Positions 43,952 to 51,610 of a DNA stretch of 64,000 nucleotides are shown piece by piece. The stretch is taken from positions 5,702,001 through 5,766,000 of the forward strand of contig NZ_CP147913.1 in NCBI RefSeq assembly GCF_037414475.1. The letters are read 5' to 3'. The notes under the pieces were generated by a model. That model was not told the origin of the DNA. It did not search any database and saw nothing but the letters and a program-made list of their open reading frames with translations. Source of the stretch: Myxococcus stipitatus. GTDB taxonomy: Bacteria; Myxococcota; Myxococcia; Myxococcales; Myxococcaceae. Numbering within the stretch: the first letter of the stretch is position 1; each line of letters opens with the position of its first letter. Position numbers and translations under genes: made by a program.

Positions 43952-45190
43952 TCAGGTGACGAAGTACCAGAACAAGGCACTGGCGCAGGCCGCGGCCCCC
44001 GCGGTCAGCACGACGGGCCAGGGAAAGGGCTTCTCTTCCACCACCGTCCCCACCGGCGTGACAGCGCTCGGGACACTGGCCTCCACGGGCGGCGAGCCGC
44101 GCGTGGTGGATGCCGTCCGCTCCTCCGGGACGGGCGGAGCCGGCCGCGTGTCGGGCGCGGGCGCGCGCTCGTGGGTCATGCCGCTGGAGGAGGCGGAGGC
44201 GAACGCGGACAGCGCGGTGGAGGTGAGGCCCGTCTTGTCGGCGGGGAACAGCGACGTCACGAGCGTGGCCAGCTCCCGCCCGCCCGACGTCCAGTTCTGT
44301 GACGCGCGGAAGCGCTCCAGCTCCAACGACAGCTCGCGGGCGCTCTGGAAGCGCGCCTCCGGGTCCTTCTCCAACAGGCGCAGGATGATGCGCTCCAACT
44401 CCGGCGCGAAGCCCGGTGAGACTTCCGAGGGCGGCGTCACCTGCGCCTGCGTGGCCGCGATGATGGTCCCCTCCACCGTGTCGCGCTTGAACAGGCGCCG
44501 CCCGGTGGATGCCTCGTAGAGCACGATGCCCAGCGAGAAAAGGTCCGAGCGGTGGTCCAACTCCCGGTTCGTTATCTGCTCCGGGGACATGTACGCGTAC
44601 TTGCCCTTCACCACGCCCACGCTGGTGCGCTCGACGTTGACGGCGCTCTTCACGATGCCGAAGTCGGCCAGCTTGACGATGCCGTCACGCGACACCAGCA
44701 CGTTGCCCGGCGTCACGTCGCGGTGCACCAGCTTGAGCGGCGTGCCGTCCGGCAGCGTCTTCGTGTGCGCGTACGCCAGCGCATCCGCCACCGCGATGCC
44801 CACGTCCACCGCCACCCGCTGGCCCAGGGGGAAGTGCGCCTTCCACGCGTGCCGCAGCACCCGGTCCAGCGACTGCCCCTGAATCCACTCCATGGCCAGG
44901 TAGTACTGGCCCTCGAGCTTCCCGAAGTCGAAGACCTGGACGATGTTCGGATGCGTCAGCAGCGCGGCGACCTTCGCCTCGTCCGCGAACATCCGGCTGA
45001 ACGCCTCCAGGCTCGCGTACTCGGGCAACACCCGCTTGATGACACAGGGCTTGGAGAAGCCATCCGGCCCGTCGATGGACGCGAGAAACAAATGCGCCAT
45101 CCCGCCCGCCGCGAGCCTTTGAAGAATTCTGTATTTCCCGAAATAAGCTTCTTCAACGGGAGCCGGCACCGACGGGTCGAGCCTGTCCAA
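43952..45190 (-). CDS. Membrane Ser/Thr protein kinase
   Basis: The protein has 412 residues from a TTG at 45190; GAGG stands 6 bases upstream and no better start exists before the kinase domain (a GTG at 45169 is possible). Kinase domain at about 20-280: AAGGMAHLF, Lys52 in VIKRV, HRDVTPGNV (156-164), DFG (176-178), MSPEQIT. A Pro/Ala/Thr-rich linker and one C-terminal transmembrane helix (about 390-411) follow, with only one residue beyond, so the protein is tail-anchored with the kinase inside and no outer sensor. The first 25 codons are unusually A/T-rich for this genome. The PEGA protein downstream is the probable partner. Confidence 0.88.
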   Translation of the reverse strand: MDRLDPSVPAPVEEAYFGKYRILQRLAAGGMAHLFLASIDGPDGFSKPCVIKRVLPEYASLEAFSRMFADEAKVAALLTHPNIVQVFDFGKLEGQYYLAMEWIQGQSLDRVLRHAWKAHFPLGQRVAVDVGIAVADALAYAHTKTLPDGTPLKLVHRDVTPGNVLVSRDGIVKLADFGIVKSAVNVERTSVGVVKGKYAYMSPEQITNRELDHRSDLFSLGIVLYEASTGRRLFKRDTVEGTIIAATQAQVTPPSEVSPGFAPELERIILRLLEKDPEARFQSARELSLELERFRASQNWTSGGRELATLVTSLFPADKTGLTSTALSAFASASSSGMTHERAPAPDTRPAPPVPEERTASTTRGSPPVEASVPSAVTPVGTVVEEKPFPWPVVLTAGAAACASALFWYFVT

Positions 45191-45222
45191 CTGTCGCCTC
45201 AGGAATTAGCTGTAAGGCGGGA

Positions 45223-45251
45223 AAGATATAGTTGGTTTGCCTACCCCACAA
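45223..45251 (-). promoter_or_regulatory. Promoter of the kinase gene, in an A/T-rich patch
   Basis: On the minus strand TTGTGG (45251-45246) and TATCTT (45228-45223) are 17 bases apart, giving initiation about 25 bases before the TTG start. The patch from 45110 to 45270 is strikingly A/T-rich against the 70% GC background. An inverted repeat ACCCCA (45243-45248) with TGGGGT (45264-45269) overlaps the -35 and could be an operator. Confidence 0.45.
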
Positions 45252-45310
45252 GTTCATGACTCCTGGGGTGTCAAGCAAATTGGACTATCAGACTCAGGGA
45301 GTCGGGTGGG

Positions 45311-46102
45311 TCAGCGCCGGCGAGGCTTGCGGCGGGATTTGCGCTGGCGGCGAGGGGCGGCGGGCTGGGTGACTTCGGCGAAGCGGGCACCTCGGATACC
45401 GGCGTGCTCGAGGGCGTCCTTGAGGCCCTCGGAGACGATGAGGCTCACGGGCCAGCCCCACGTGCGCAGCACGCGTGCGCCCTCCGTCTTCTCGGGGTCG
45501 ATGCGCAGGCCGCGCACGGTGCGGTAGTGGCCCACGCGCTCGGGAGGGGCGTCCTCGCCGGTGTAGTGGGAAACCTCGTCACAGGCGCGCTCGTCGATGC
45601 AGCGCACCAGCCGGGTGGCGACGAGGATGAAGTAGCGCTCGCGCTCGCCTTCCACCTCCACGGGCAATAGCTGCACGTCGTCCGGTGCCAGCTCGCGGAA
45701 GACGGCGGCGACGGAGGCGCTGACCACGGGGGTGAGGCCCGCGCCGGCCAGGGAGAAGTCGAGCGGGGGGCCTGGGGGCTCGGTGGTGAGCTTCAGCCGT
45801 CCGCGGTGCCGCACCGGGGTGCCGGAGGTGAAGAGCCAGACGGAGTCCATCTTCCGCCCATCGACGGAGACAGGGTCGCTCAGCTCGCGCCGCGCTGGGT
45901 GGCGGTAGTCGTCGTGCAGGTCGAAGTAGCGGGGCGCGCGGCTGTCCCGCCGCGAGGTCCTGCGCGCGGCGGAGGTTCGGCGGGAGCGGTCCGGAGAGTC
46001 ACCCGGGGCGACTTCGCCGCCGCGGGACGTGGCCTCCTGGGTGCTGGGGCCCGGAATGCGCCGAGTGAGCCGGCGGAGCGCTTGGGTGAGCCGCCTGAAC
46101 AT
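45311..46102 (-). CDS. Imm11/DUF1629-type immunity-like protein
   Basis: The protein has 263 residues. The first 80 residues are Arg/Ser-rich and low in complexity. The middle and C-terminal part fits the Imm11 (DUF1629) family: RYFILVATRLVRCIDERACD, then GLRIDPEKTEGARVLRTWGW, VSLIVSEGLKDALEHAGIRG and FAEV. Imm11 proteins protect cells from partner toxins in polymorphic toxin systems and are abundant in myxobacteria. No toxin gene is next to it, so it is an orphan immunity gene or has another role. It ends in a very basic RKSRRKPRRR tail, odd for the family. Confidence 0.65.
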   Translation of the reverse strand: MFRRLTQALRRLTRRIPGPSTQEATSRGGEVAPGDSPDRSRRTSAARRTSRRDSRAPRYFDLHDDYRHPARRELSDPVSVDGRKMDSVWLFTSGTPVRHRGRLKLTTEPPGPPLDFSLAGAGLTPVVSASVAAVFRELAPDDVQLLPVEVEGERERYFILVATRLVRCIDERACDEVSHYTGEDAPPERVGHYRTVRGLRIDPEKTEGARVLRTWGWPVSLIVSEGLKDALEHAGIRGARFAEVTQPAAPRRQRKSRRKPRRR

Positions 46103-46182
46103 CCGCCGATGTTACTTCGCCCGTCGGGGGTGGGAGCGAGCAGAACGTGAGGGCGCCCGGCCTTCCGCTCGCCTCGCAGGGG

Positions 46183-46890
46183 TCACCAGTGCGTGTGCAG
46201 CGCGTACTGTCCGGCGCGGGTGTCCAGGCTGAGGAAGGAGAACCGGCCTTCCGAACACGTTCCGCTGTTGAGGAACAGCCGGCTGCCATGTTCCACGCGC
46301 ATGCCCTGGTGGGTGTGTCCGGTGACGACGATGTCCGCGGCGCTGTCGCTGGCGCGGGCGAGCGCCCACTGCTGGAAGGTGCACCGCGCCGGGTCCGGCC
46401 GTGCGGGCATGAGCCGGGCGTCTATCGCCTGGAACATGCGGAACATCGCGCGCAGGCGCATGCGGCGCAGCCACGCGCCCGTCCAGACGGCGGCCTCGGA
46501 CAACCAGCGCGCCTTGCGGATGACCCAGTCGTGGTGGTGTCCGTGGGTGAACAGTATCCTCACGCCGTCGGCCTCGAGCACCAGGTGTTCGGGGGCCCCG
46601 AGCACCGCTCCGGCGACGAGGTCATGGTTGCCGTGGATGTAGTGGTACTGGGGCTCGGAGAATCGGCGCACCAGCTCCGGGTGGGCGGCGCGAGCGGCCG
46701 CAAGCTCCGTCGCCTGGTGTCCCGGCGTCTTGCAGGTGAGCGTCTCGAAGATGTCGCCGAGCAGGATGATGCGCTCGAAGTTGCCCTCCAGCACACGCAG
46801 GAAGCGTGCGAAGGCGGAGTCTTCGTGACCGAAATGGTCTGCTGAGTCGCGCCTGCCCAGATGCAGGTCGGAAATCACCGCGATGTGCAT
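46183..46890 (-). CDS. Metallophosphoesterase (UDP-diacylglucosamine hydrolase-like fold)
   Basis: The protein has 235 residues from the ATG at 46890 (an ATG at 46902 is also possible). Metal motifs of the calcineurin-like family are complete: ISDLHLG (Asp, His), LLGDIFE (GD), HGNHD (GNHD), FTHGHHHD (H) and VTGHTHQGM (GHxH). LpxH-type enzymes cleave UDP-2,3-diacylglucosamine in lipid A synthesis and look similar, but the length and phrases such as HYIHGNHDLV do not decide between LpxH and general phosphoesterases. It is a single-gene unit on the minus strand. Predicted cytoplasmic. Confidence 0.85.
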   Translation of the reverse strand: MHIAVISDLHLGRRDSADHFGHEDSAFARFLRVLEGNFERIILLGDIFETLTCKTPGHQATELAAARAAHPELVRRFSEPQYHYIHGNHDLVAGAVLGAPEHLVLEADGVRILFTHGHHHDWVIRKARWLSEAAVWTGAWLRRMRLRAMFRMFQAIDARLMPARPDPARCTFQQWALARASDSAADIVVTGHTHQGMRVEHGSRLFLNSGTCSEGRFSFLSLDTRAGQYALHTHW

Positions 46891-47308
46891 GTCGTGTCCC
46901 ATCCTCCGCGATTGCAAGGTCGAGGCCTCCCCCGTTGGGGCGCCTTCCGCATGACTCGCCAGGGCGGGTATGTCGCGTCCTTTCCCTTCATGCGTCACTT
47001 CGTCGTCTTTCCCACCCTGTCCAGAAGGGGTCGGGCCAGGGCCTCTCTGTAACGCTGCGCATGGTGGGCCCGCTCGTCCATGTCGCGGCGGAGCCTCTCG
47101 AGGCCCCCCGGCGTCGGAGTGGAACAGCGAAACAGTCCCTGTTCATGGCGGCGAGTGTGGAGCCGGAAGGCGGTTGCTCGCCGCGCCGCTGCTTCACGGG
47201 GCGCCCATGCGCTGGGCGGAGGAGGGGAGCGACGGTGCGTCTCCTGTGTCCGTCGCCCGCCTCGAGGTTCGTGGGGAGCGGGCCGGACGACTCCATGCCG
47301 GCGGCCCT
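46891..47308. other. Gene-poor stretch between the phosphoesterase and SPFH genes
   Basis: About 420 bases with no gene I can support. On the minus strand a 28-codon reading frame (46995-47081) beginning MDERAHHAQRYREAL and ending RVGKTTK has gene-like composition but no ribosome site and no known relatives to me; the same frame runs further upstream without a start codon of quality. No hairpin with T-run and no repeat is seen. The right end adjoins the promoter of the SPFH gene. Confidence 0.4.
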
Positions 47309-47313
47309 TTGAC

Positions 47314-47342
47314 TTGATTTGGTGTTCAGTGGACACTAAGTA
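47314..47342 (+). promoter_or_regulatory. Promoter of the SPFH/NAD-kinase-like operon
   Basis: TTGATT (47314-47319) and TAAGTA (47337-47342) have the ideal 17-base spacing; an overlapping TTGACT (47309-47314) lies just upstream. The spacer 47320-47336 is almost entirely filled by the first operator-like repeat, so a bound protein would block polymerase directly. Confidence 0.5.
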
Positions 47343-47358
47343 TGTGTCCTGGGTACAC
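47322..47358 (+). promoter_or_regulatory. Two GTGT-N7-ACAC operator-like sites
   Basis: Site 1 (47322-47336) reads GTGTTCAGTGGACAC, a 7-bp inverted repeat with one mismatch. Site 2 (47344-47358) reads GTGTCCTGGGTACAC. Both are 15 bases with identical GTGT and ACAC ends, and their centres are 22 bases apart, two helical turns, so two dimers would sit on the same face of the DNA. No regulator gene is next to the operon. Confidence 0.55.
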
Positions 47359-47378
47359 GAAGTAGAGGGGGTGGTCAG

Positions 47379-48383
47379 ATGAGCATCGGGTACATGAAGG
47401 CGACACCGACGTCGTACGTGATGCAGTTCAAGGGCGGGAAGGTGGTGCGGGAGGGGGCGGGGCTCTCGTTCTTCTACTGGAAGCCGTCCGCGACGCTGGT
47501 GCGCGTGCCGCTGTCGAGCTCCGACGCGCCCTTCGCCTTCAACGAGGTGACGCGCGACTTCCAGGCGGTGACGTTGCAGGGGCAGCTCACGTACCGGGTG
47601 GCGGACGCGCGGAAGCTCGCGTCGCTGCTGGACTACTCGCTGGGGGCCTCGGGGCGGTACCAGTCGGATGACCCGGAGTCGTTGCCGGAGCGGCTGGTGC
47701 AGGTGGCGCAGGTGCGGGCGCGCACGGTGGTGCAGCGGATGAGCCTGCGCGAGGTGCTGGTGAGCGCGCAGACCCTCGAAGCGGAGGTGCTGGCGTCGCT
47801 CGCGACGGCGGAGTCCATCCGGGCGCTGGGCGTGGAGGTGATGGCGTTCTCGCTCCTGTCGGTGAAGCCCACGCCGGAGATGGCGCGCGCGCTGGAGGCG
47901 GAGGCGCGCGAGGGCCTGCAACGCCAGGCGGACGAGGCCATCTACGCGCGGCGCAACGCGGCCGTGGAGCAGGAGCGCCGCATCAAGGAGAGCGAGCTGG
48001 CGACGGAGTTGGCCGTGCAGGAGCGCCAGCGGCAGATTCGCGAGGCGAAGATGGCGGGGGACATCGCGGTGGAGGAGCAGCGCTCGGCGCTGATGGAGCG
48101 CTGGACGCAGAACGAGAAGCAGGCCGCGGACGCGCGCGCCTACGCGCTGGAGAAGACGCTGGCGCCGGTGCGGGGCGTGGACTGGAAGACGCTGATGGCG
48201 GCGTCGGCGAGCGGCGGGGACCCCGCGTTGAACATCGCGCTGGCGTTCCGGGAGATGGCGGAGAACGCGCATCGCATCGGCGAATTGAACGTGTCGCCGG
48301 AGCTGCTGCAGTCGCTGATGGGGGCGGGGGGCCACAAGACGCAGTCGCCCGCGCCCCCCTCCTCGAAGCCGACCGCGCGGTAG
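47379..48383 (+). CDS. SPFH (band 7) domain protein, cytoplasmic form
   Basis: The protein has 334 residues. An SPFH/band-7 fold is seen at about 1-190: SSSDAPFAFNEVTRDFQAVT, LQGQLTYRVADARKLASLLD, LREVLVSAQTLEAEVLASLA, ALGVEVMAFSLLSVKPTPEM. A charged coiled coil (about 190-260) and a short tail follow. The usual N-terminal membrane hairpin is absent, so it is probably soluble or peripheral. SPFH proteins form large rings that organise membranes and proteases. It is the first gene of a two-gene unit with an NAD-kinase-like gene 28 bases on; this pair recurs in other bacteria, but its job is not known. Confidence 0.82.
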   Translation: MSIGYMKATPTSYVMQFKGGKVVREGAGLSFFYWKPSATLVRVPLSSSDAPFAFNEVTRDFQAVTLQGQLTYRVADARKLASLLDYSLGASGRYQSDDPESLPERLVQVAQVRARTVVQRMSLREVLVSAQTLEAEVLASLATAESIRALGVEVMAFSLLSVKPTPEMARALEAEAREGLQRQADEAIYARRNAAVEQERRIKESELATELAVQERQRQIREAKMAGDIAVEEQRSALMERWTQNEKQAADARAYALEKTLAPVRGVDWKTLMAASASGGDPALNIALAFREMAENAHRIGELNVSPELLQSLMGAGGHKTQSPAPPSSKPTAR

Positions 48384-48410
48384 CGCCGGGCACACCGGAG
48401 GGCACGCGCC

Positions 48411-49331
48411 ATGTTCGAGAAAATCCTCCTCGTCACCCGCCACACGCGGCTCGCGGGACTGGTGGAGCGCTTCAACACGAAGAAGCAGGCGAAGTTCTAC
48501 GTGGAGCACGCGGGCCAGGACTTCGACGAGTTCGAGCGGGAGGACTCGGCCTACCGGCGCTCGGTGGACACTCTCCGCGACTCGCTGGGCGGAGGGCTGC
48601 CGGTGCAGCAGGTGGACCGGAGCCTGGTGCCCACCTTCCTCTTCAGCGGCAAGGAGTTGGTGGTCGTCGCCGGGCAGGACGGGCTGGTGGCGAACACCGC
48701 GAAGTACGTGGGCGCGCAGCCGCTGGTGGGCGTGAATCCGGACCCCGAGCGCTTCGACGGTGTGCTGCTTCCATACGATGTCGCGGGCGCGCGGGGCGCC
48801 GTGCGGCGCGTGCTGGAGGGCCGGGCCCGCTACCGCGAGGTCACCCTGGCGGAGGCCTCACTGGAAGATGGCCAGCGCCTCCTGGGCTTCAACGACGTGT
48901 TCATCGGCGCGCGCACGCACGTGTCGGCGCGCTACCGGCTGAGCCATGCGGGGCAGGAGGAGTCGCAGTCCTCCAGCGGGGTACTGGTGTCCACGGGCGT
49001 GGGCTCCAGCGGGTGGCTGTCCTCCGTCTTCACGCTGGCCCGGAGCCTCACCGAGCGCACCGGAGGTGTCCCCGGCGAGCCGTGGCGGCTGTCGTGGGAG
49101 GAGGCGCGGCTGGCCTTCGTGGTCCGCGAGCCCTTCGTCAGCCGCAGCTCGAGCGCGGACATCGTGGGCGGCTTCGTGACGCCGGAGGAGGAACTGGTGC
49201 TGGAGTCGAGGATGCCGTCCGGAGGCGTCATCTTCAGCGACGGGATGGAGGACGACTTCCTGGTGTTCGGCGCGGGGGCCCGCGCTCACATCCGTCCGGC
49301 CCGGCAGCGCGCGCGGCTGGTGATGGACTGA
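48411..49331 (+). CDS. NAD kinase-like protein with altered GGDG motif
   Basis: The protein has 306 residues. It resembles NAD+/sphingosine kinases in having VVVAGQDGLVANTAKYVG (equivalent to the GGDGT loop, here GQDG), QPLVGVNPDP and, in the second domain, GVLVSTGVGSSGWLS followed by a beta-rich half with FVVREPF and SDGMEDDF. The loss of the second Gly of GGDG and a variant STxTGSTAY region suggest either a different nucleotide substrate or a non-catalytic sensor. An N-terminal extension of about 90 residues, charged and helical, precedes the domain. It is co-transcribed with the SPFH protein upstream and controlled by the paired GTGT sites. Confidence 0.75.
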   Translation: MFEKILLVTRHTRLAGLVERFNTKKQAKFYVEHAGQDFDEFEREDSAYRRSVDTLRDSLGGGLPVQQVDRSLVPTFLFSGKELVVVAGQDGLVANTAKYVGAQPLVGVNPDPERFDGVLLPYDVAGARGAVRRVLEGRARYREVTLAEASLEDGQRLLGFNDVFIGARTHVSARYRLSHAGQEESQSSSGVLVSTGVGSSGWLSSVFTLARSLTERTGGVPGEPWRLSWEEARLAFVVREPFVSRSSSADIVGGFVTPEEELVLESRMPSGGVIFSDGMEDDFLVFGAGARAHIRPARQRARLVMD

Positions 49332-49359
49332 TTGCCGCGCGCGGGCCTTGTCTTCCCCT

Positions 49360-49923
49360 CTAGGAGACGGTGACGTCGAGCTCGGGGCACTTCACCTCGA
49401 GGTCGTGGAACTCACCGGCCATGGCGGGGACCTTCGCGGCGTCCGTGGCGACGTCCATCAGCGGACCGCGGAAGGCGATGTGGTACGTGCCCGGCTGGTC
49501 GAGCCCGTAGGCGGGGGACAGGTCCACGCGAGCCTCCACGGACTCACCCGGGGCGATGGTCGCGTAGGACGACGCATCCGGTGGCCCGCGCTTCATCATG
49601 GGCCCGCCGTAGCCCAGCGGCGCCGCGGAGCCCGCGCGCGTCACGGTGAAGATGTCGTTGCGGATGCCCTCCAGCGGCGTGTGCCACTTGAGCACGTACA
49701 GGGGCTGCTTCGTGGGGTTGGTGAGCTTGAACACCACCTCCACCGGCTCTCCCGCCTTCACCTGCGAAGGGCCGCTCAGCGAGCACTCCAGCGTCTTCTT
49801 CAAGGCGCTCTCCTCCGGCCGCGAATCCATCGGCGGCGCCGACTCCTCCTTGCGCGACGCACAGCCGCCCCCGGTGATGGCCAGGGTCAGCAGCGCGATG
49901 CGGCCCATCTGTCCACACGTCAT
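49360..49923 (-). CDS. Lipoprotein made of the M35 protease's N-terminal domain only
   Basis: The protein has 187 residues from the ATG at 49923 (GGGAG 5 bases upstream). Lipobox GGGC with Cys21, then a short Ser/Glu linker and one beta-sandwich-type domain (about 45-187). It shares the pattern LTN-x5-LYVLKWHTPLEG-x3-DIF-x11-G and APGESVEARVDL-x4-GLDQPGTY with residues 50-158 of the adjacent metalloprotease (LTN-x5-LLKWHTPTDGLKEDLF, AAGESVSYTVDLGAIYDF). No catalytic motif is present. The gene lies directly downstream of the protease gene but behind its terminator. A free-standing propeptide-like domain could act as an inhibitor, chaperone or decoy; that is inference. Confidence 0.75.
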   Translation of the reverse strand: MTCGQMGRIALLTLAITGGGCASRKEESAPPMDSRPEESALKKTLECSLSGPSQVKAGEPVEVVFKLTNPTKQPLYVLKWHTPLEGIRNDIFTVTRAGSAAPLGYGGPMMKRGPPDASSYATIAPGESVEARVDLSPAYGLDQPGTYHIAFRGPLMDVATDAAKVPAMAGEFHDLEVKCPELDVTVS

Positions 49924-49956
49924 GTGAGCTCCCATTCGCCTGTTGGGTTGAAGCGG

Positions 49957-49989
49957 GAAAGAAAACGGGGGCGCCCGGCCGCGCCCCCG
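49957..49989 (-). terminator. Intrinsic terminator of the M35 protease gene
   Basis: On the minus strand the perfect 9-bp stem CGGGGGCGC / GCGCCCCCG (49966-49974 and 49981-49989) with a 6-base loop is followed by the T-rich run TTTTCTTT. It lies 31 bases past the protease stop and is the clearest Rho-independent terminator in the window. Confidence 0.8.
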
Positions 49990-50020
49990 CTTCCCGTCAC
50001 ATCATGTCACCGCGTGCCTG

Positions 50021-51130
50021 TCACGGAAGCGACGGGGTGTTCTCCGCGAAGTACTCGTGGCTGTCCGCGTTGTCGCGCGCGTTGGTCGGGTTGGACGTCG
50101 CCAGGCTCTTGCAGGCGCTCTGGCCGTAGGCGTGGTCATCCGTGTCGGACACCACGGTGAAGTGGCTCATCTCGTGAATCAGCGTGCCAGCCTTGGAGTC
50201 GGTGCCCGTCGGCGGTGCGGGCCAGAAGGCGTTGCACACGTAGATGCGGTACGGCTGGTTCTTGTACACGTACGCGTAGGCGCTGTCCGTGCAGCCGCAG
50301 TCGACGATGACCGACTTCGTGTTGAAGGCGCTCAGGATGGCGTTGAAGTGGGCCAGGATGGTGTTGTTGTTGGTCGTGTTGTACGTGCCGAACCACGTCG
50401 TGAAGCGGGTGGGCGGATTCCTGGTCGTGCTGAGCCAGCTGATGGCGCCCGAGGACATCGTCTTCGCGTCGTTGAACGCCGTCGTCACCTGCGTCGTGCG
50501 CGTGGCGTTGCAGTTCGCGGTGGACAGCGCCATGGCGGAGACGGTGCCGGCCGCCTCGGCCTGGGGCCCGACGAAGGGACGGCCCTCCACGAAGACGCTC
50601 AGGCTGTCCGAGCGCAGCTGGGAGATGCCCTCGTGGCCCGCGGTGGAGTCGTGCGAGTCCGAGTCGTAGCGCAGGCTGTAGCTGCCCGTGCGCGAGAAGT
50701 CATAGATGGCGCCCAGGTCCACCGTGTACGAGACGCTCTCGCCTGCGGCCAGGCGCAGGTAGTCGCTCGCTTGCGGCGTGGCCCACTTGTAGTGCCGGCC
50801 CTGGTACTCCACCGGAGCGCCGTCCACGGTGATGGCGAACAGGTCCTCCTTCAAGCCATCCGTGGGGGTGTGCCATTTGAGCAGGCGCACCGTGTCCTTC
50901 GAAACGTTGGTGAGCGTCACCGTCACGCCCACGTCCTCGCGCGCGGCCAGCGACTGGCGCGGCGTGGACAGCTTGACCGCGACATCTCCGGCGACCGCAT
51001 CTCGCGCCGTCTCGCCCTGGGCGGGAACGTCTCCCGCGCGCTCTTCGGGCGAACCACAGGCACCCAGCAGCGAGGCACTGATAACCGCACCCATCCACCA
51101 ATTGAGGCGACCACGTGAGCTGAAGCTCAT
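50021..51130 (-). CDS. M35-type (deuterolysin-like) zinc metalloprotease, lipoprotein
   Basis: The protein has 369 residues. Lipobox LLGAC with Cys25. An N-terminal beta-rich domain (about 50-158) is followed by a linker and the peptidase domain (about 200-369) with HEMSH at 319-323 and the aspzincin third-ligand motif TDDHAYG (Asp332), plus four Cys likely in disulfides (Cys207, 278, 280, 299). Family M35 includes peptidyl-Lys metalloendopeptidase and deuterolysin; bacterial members are secreted. The N-terminal domain probably acts as propeptide or targeting module. A promoter with TATAAA lies at 51223-51252 and a hairpin (GGCCTGA 51183-51189 with TCAGGCC 51201-51207) falls in the leader. 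Confidence 0.85.
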   Translation of the reverse strand: MSFSSRGRLNWWMGAVISASLLGACGSPEERAGDVPAQGETARDAVAGDVAVKLSTPRQSLAAREDVGVTVTLTNVSKDTVRLLKWHTPTDGLKEDLFAITVDGAPVEYQGRHYKWATPQASDYLRLAAGESVSYTVDLGAIYDFSRTGSYSLRYDSDSHDSTAGHEGISQLRSDSLSVFVEGRPFVGPQAEAAGTVSAMALSTANCNATRTTQVTTAFNDAKTMSSGAISWLSTTRNPPTRFTTWFGTYNTTNNNTILAHFNAILSAFNTKSVIVDCGCTDSAYAYVYKNQPYRIYVCNAFWPAPPTGTDSKAGTLIHEMSHFTVVSDTDDHAYGQSACKSLATSNPTNARDNADSHEYFAENTPSLP

Positions 51131-51222
51131 GTCGGACTTCCTTTCGGGGAATGCTTGGGAGTGACTTCGCGGAACACGCGCCGGCCTGACTTCTGGAAAA
51201 TCAGGCCTGGCGCGTTATCCGG

Positions 51223-51252
51223 TTTATAGTCACTTTCTTGGAATCCCGTCCA
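51223..51252 (-). promoter_or_regulatory. Promoter of the M35 protease gene
   Basis: On the minus strand TGGACG (51252-51247) and TATAAA (51228-51223) are 18 bases apart. The TATAAA is unusually good for this GC-rich genome. The predicted start near 51216 gives a leader of about 85 bases containing the 7-bp hairpin at 51183-51207. Confidence 0.5.
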
Positions 51253-51271
51253 GGTGAGTCCGTGTGCTGCT

Positions 51272-51385
51272 TCACGGGCGGGCGTACGTGACGAGCAGCG
51301 CCACCATGGCGAACGCGTAGCCCACCACGACGGGGCCAAGCGCGAAGAAGACGGCGTCGTAGAAGCTTTCAGTCTGGGTGTTCAT
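51272..51385 (-). CDS. 37-residue single-pass membrane microprotein
   Basis: From the ATG at 51385, with AAGGA 7 bases upstream, the gene encodes MNTQTESFYDAVFFALG then VVVGYAFAMVALLVTYARP: a polar start, one transmembrane helix (about residues 11-33) and a short basic end. No family is known to me. It lies just upstream of the protease promoter, on the same strand. Small hydrophobic proteins of this type often regulate a larger membrane partner or act as stress peptides; nothing more can be said. Confidence 0.6.
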   Translation of the reverse strand: MNTQTESFYDAVFFALGPVVVGYAFAMVALLVTYARP

Positions 51386-51610
51386 GGCGGTGTTCCTTGT
51401 GTCGTGCCTGGCGGTCATCGCGAGGCGAACACTCCATGAGCAAGGCATGGGCCAGACACCGGTGGCCGGAGGAAACCCAGGGGCTTCGAGGGGTTGTGCC
51501 GGCGCGAGCGGACAGCGCGCGCAAGACGGGCGCGCGCAATCCGTTCGCTTGTGGGATTCGCGCGTTCGGGCGCGAGGAGCGCGGGCTTGAAGGCGCGCGC
51601 ATCCCCTGCG

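Noticed and set aside
46995..47081. Possible 28-residue minus-strand peptide MDERAHHAQ...
   Set aside because: Gene-like codon use but no ribosome binding site and no known relatives; too short to support.
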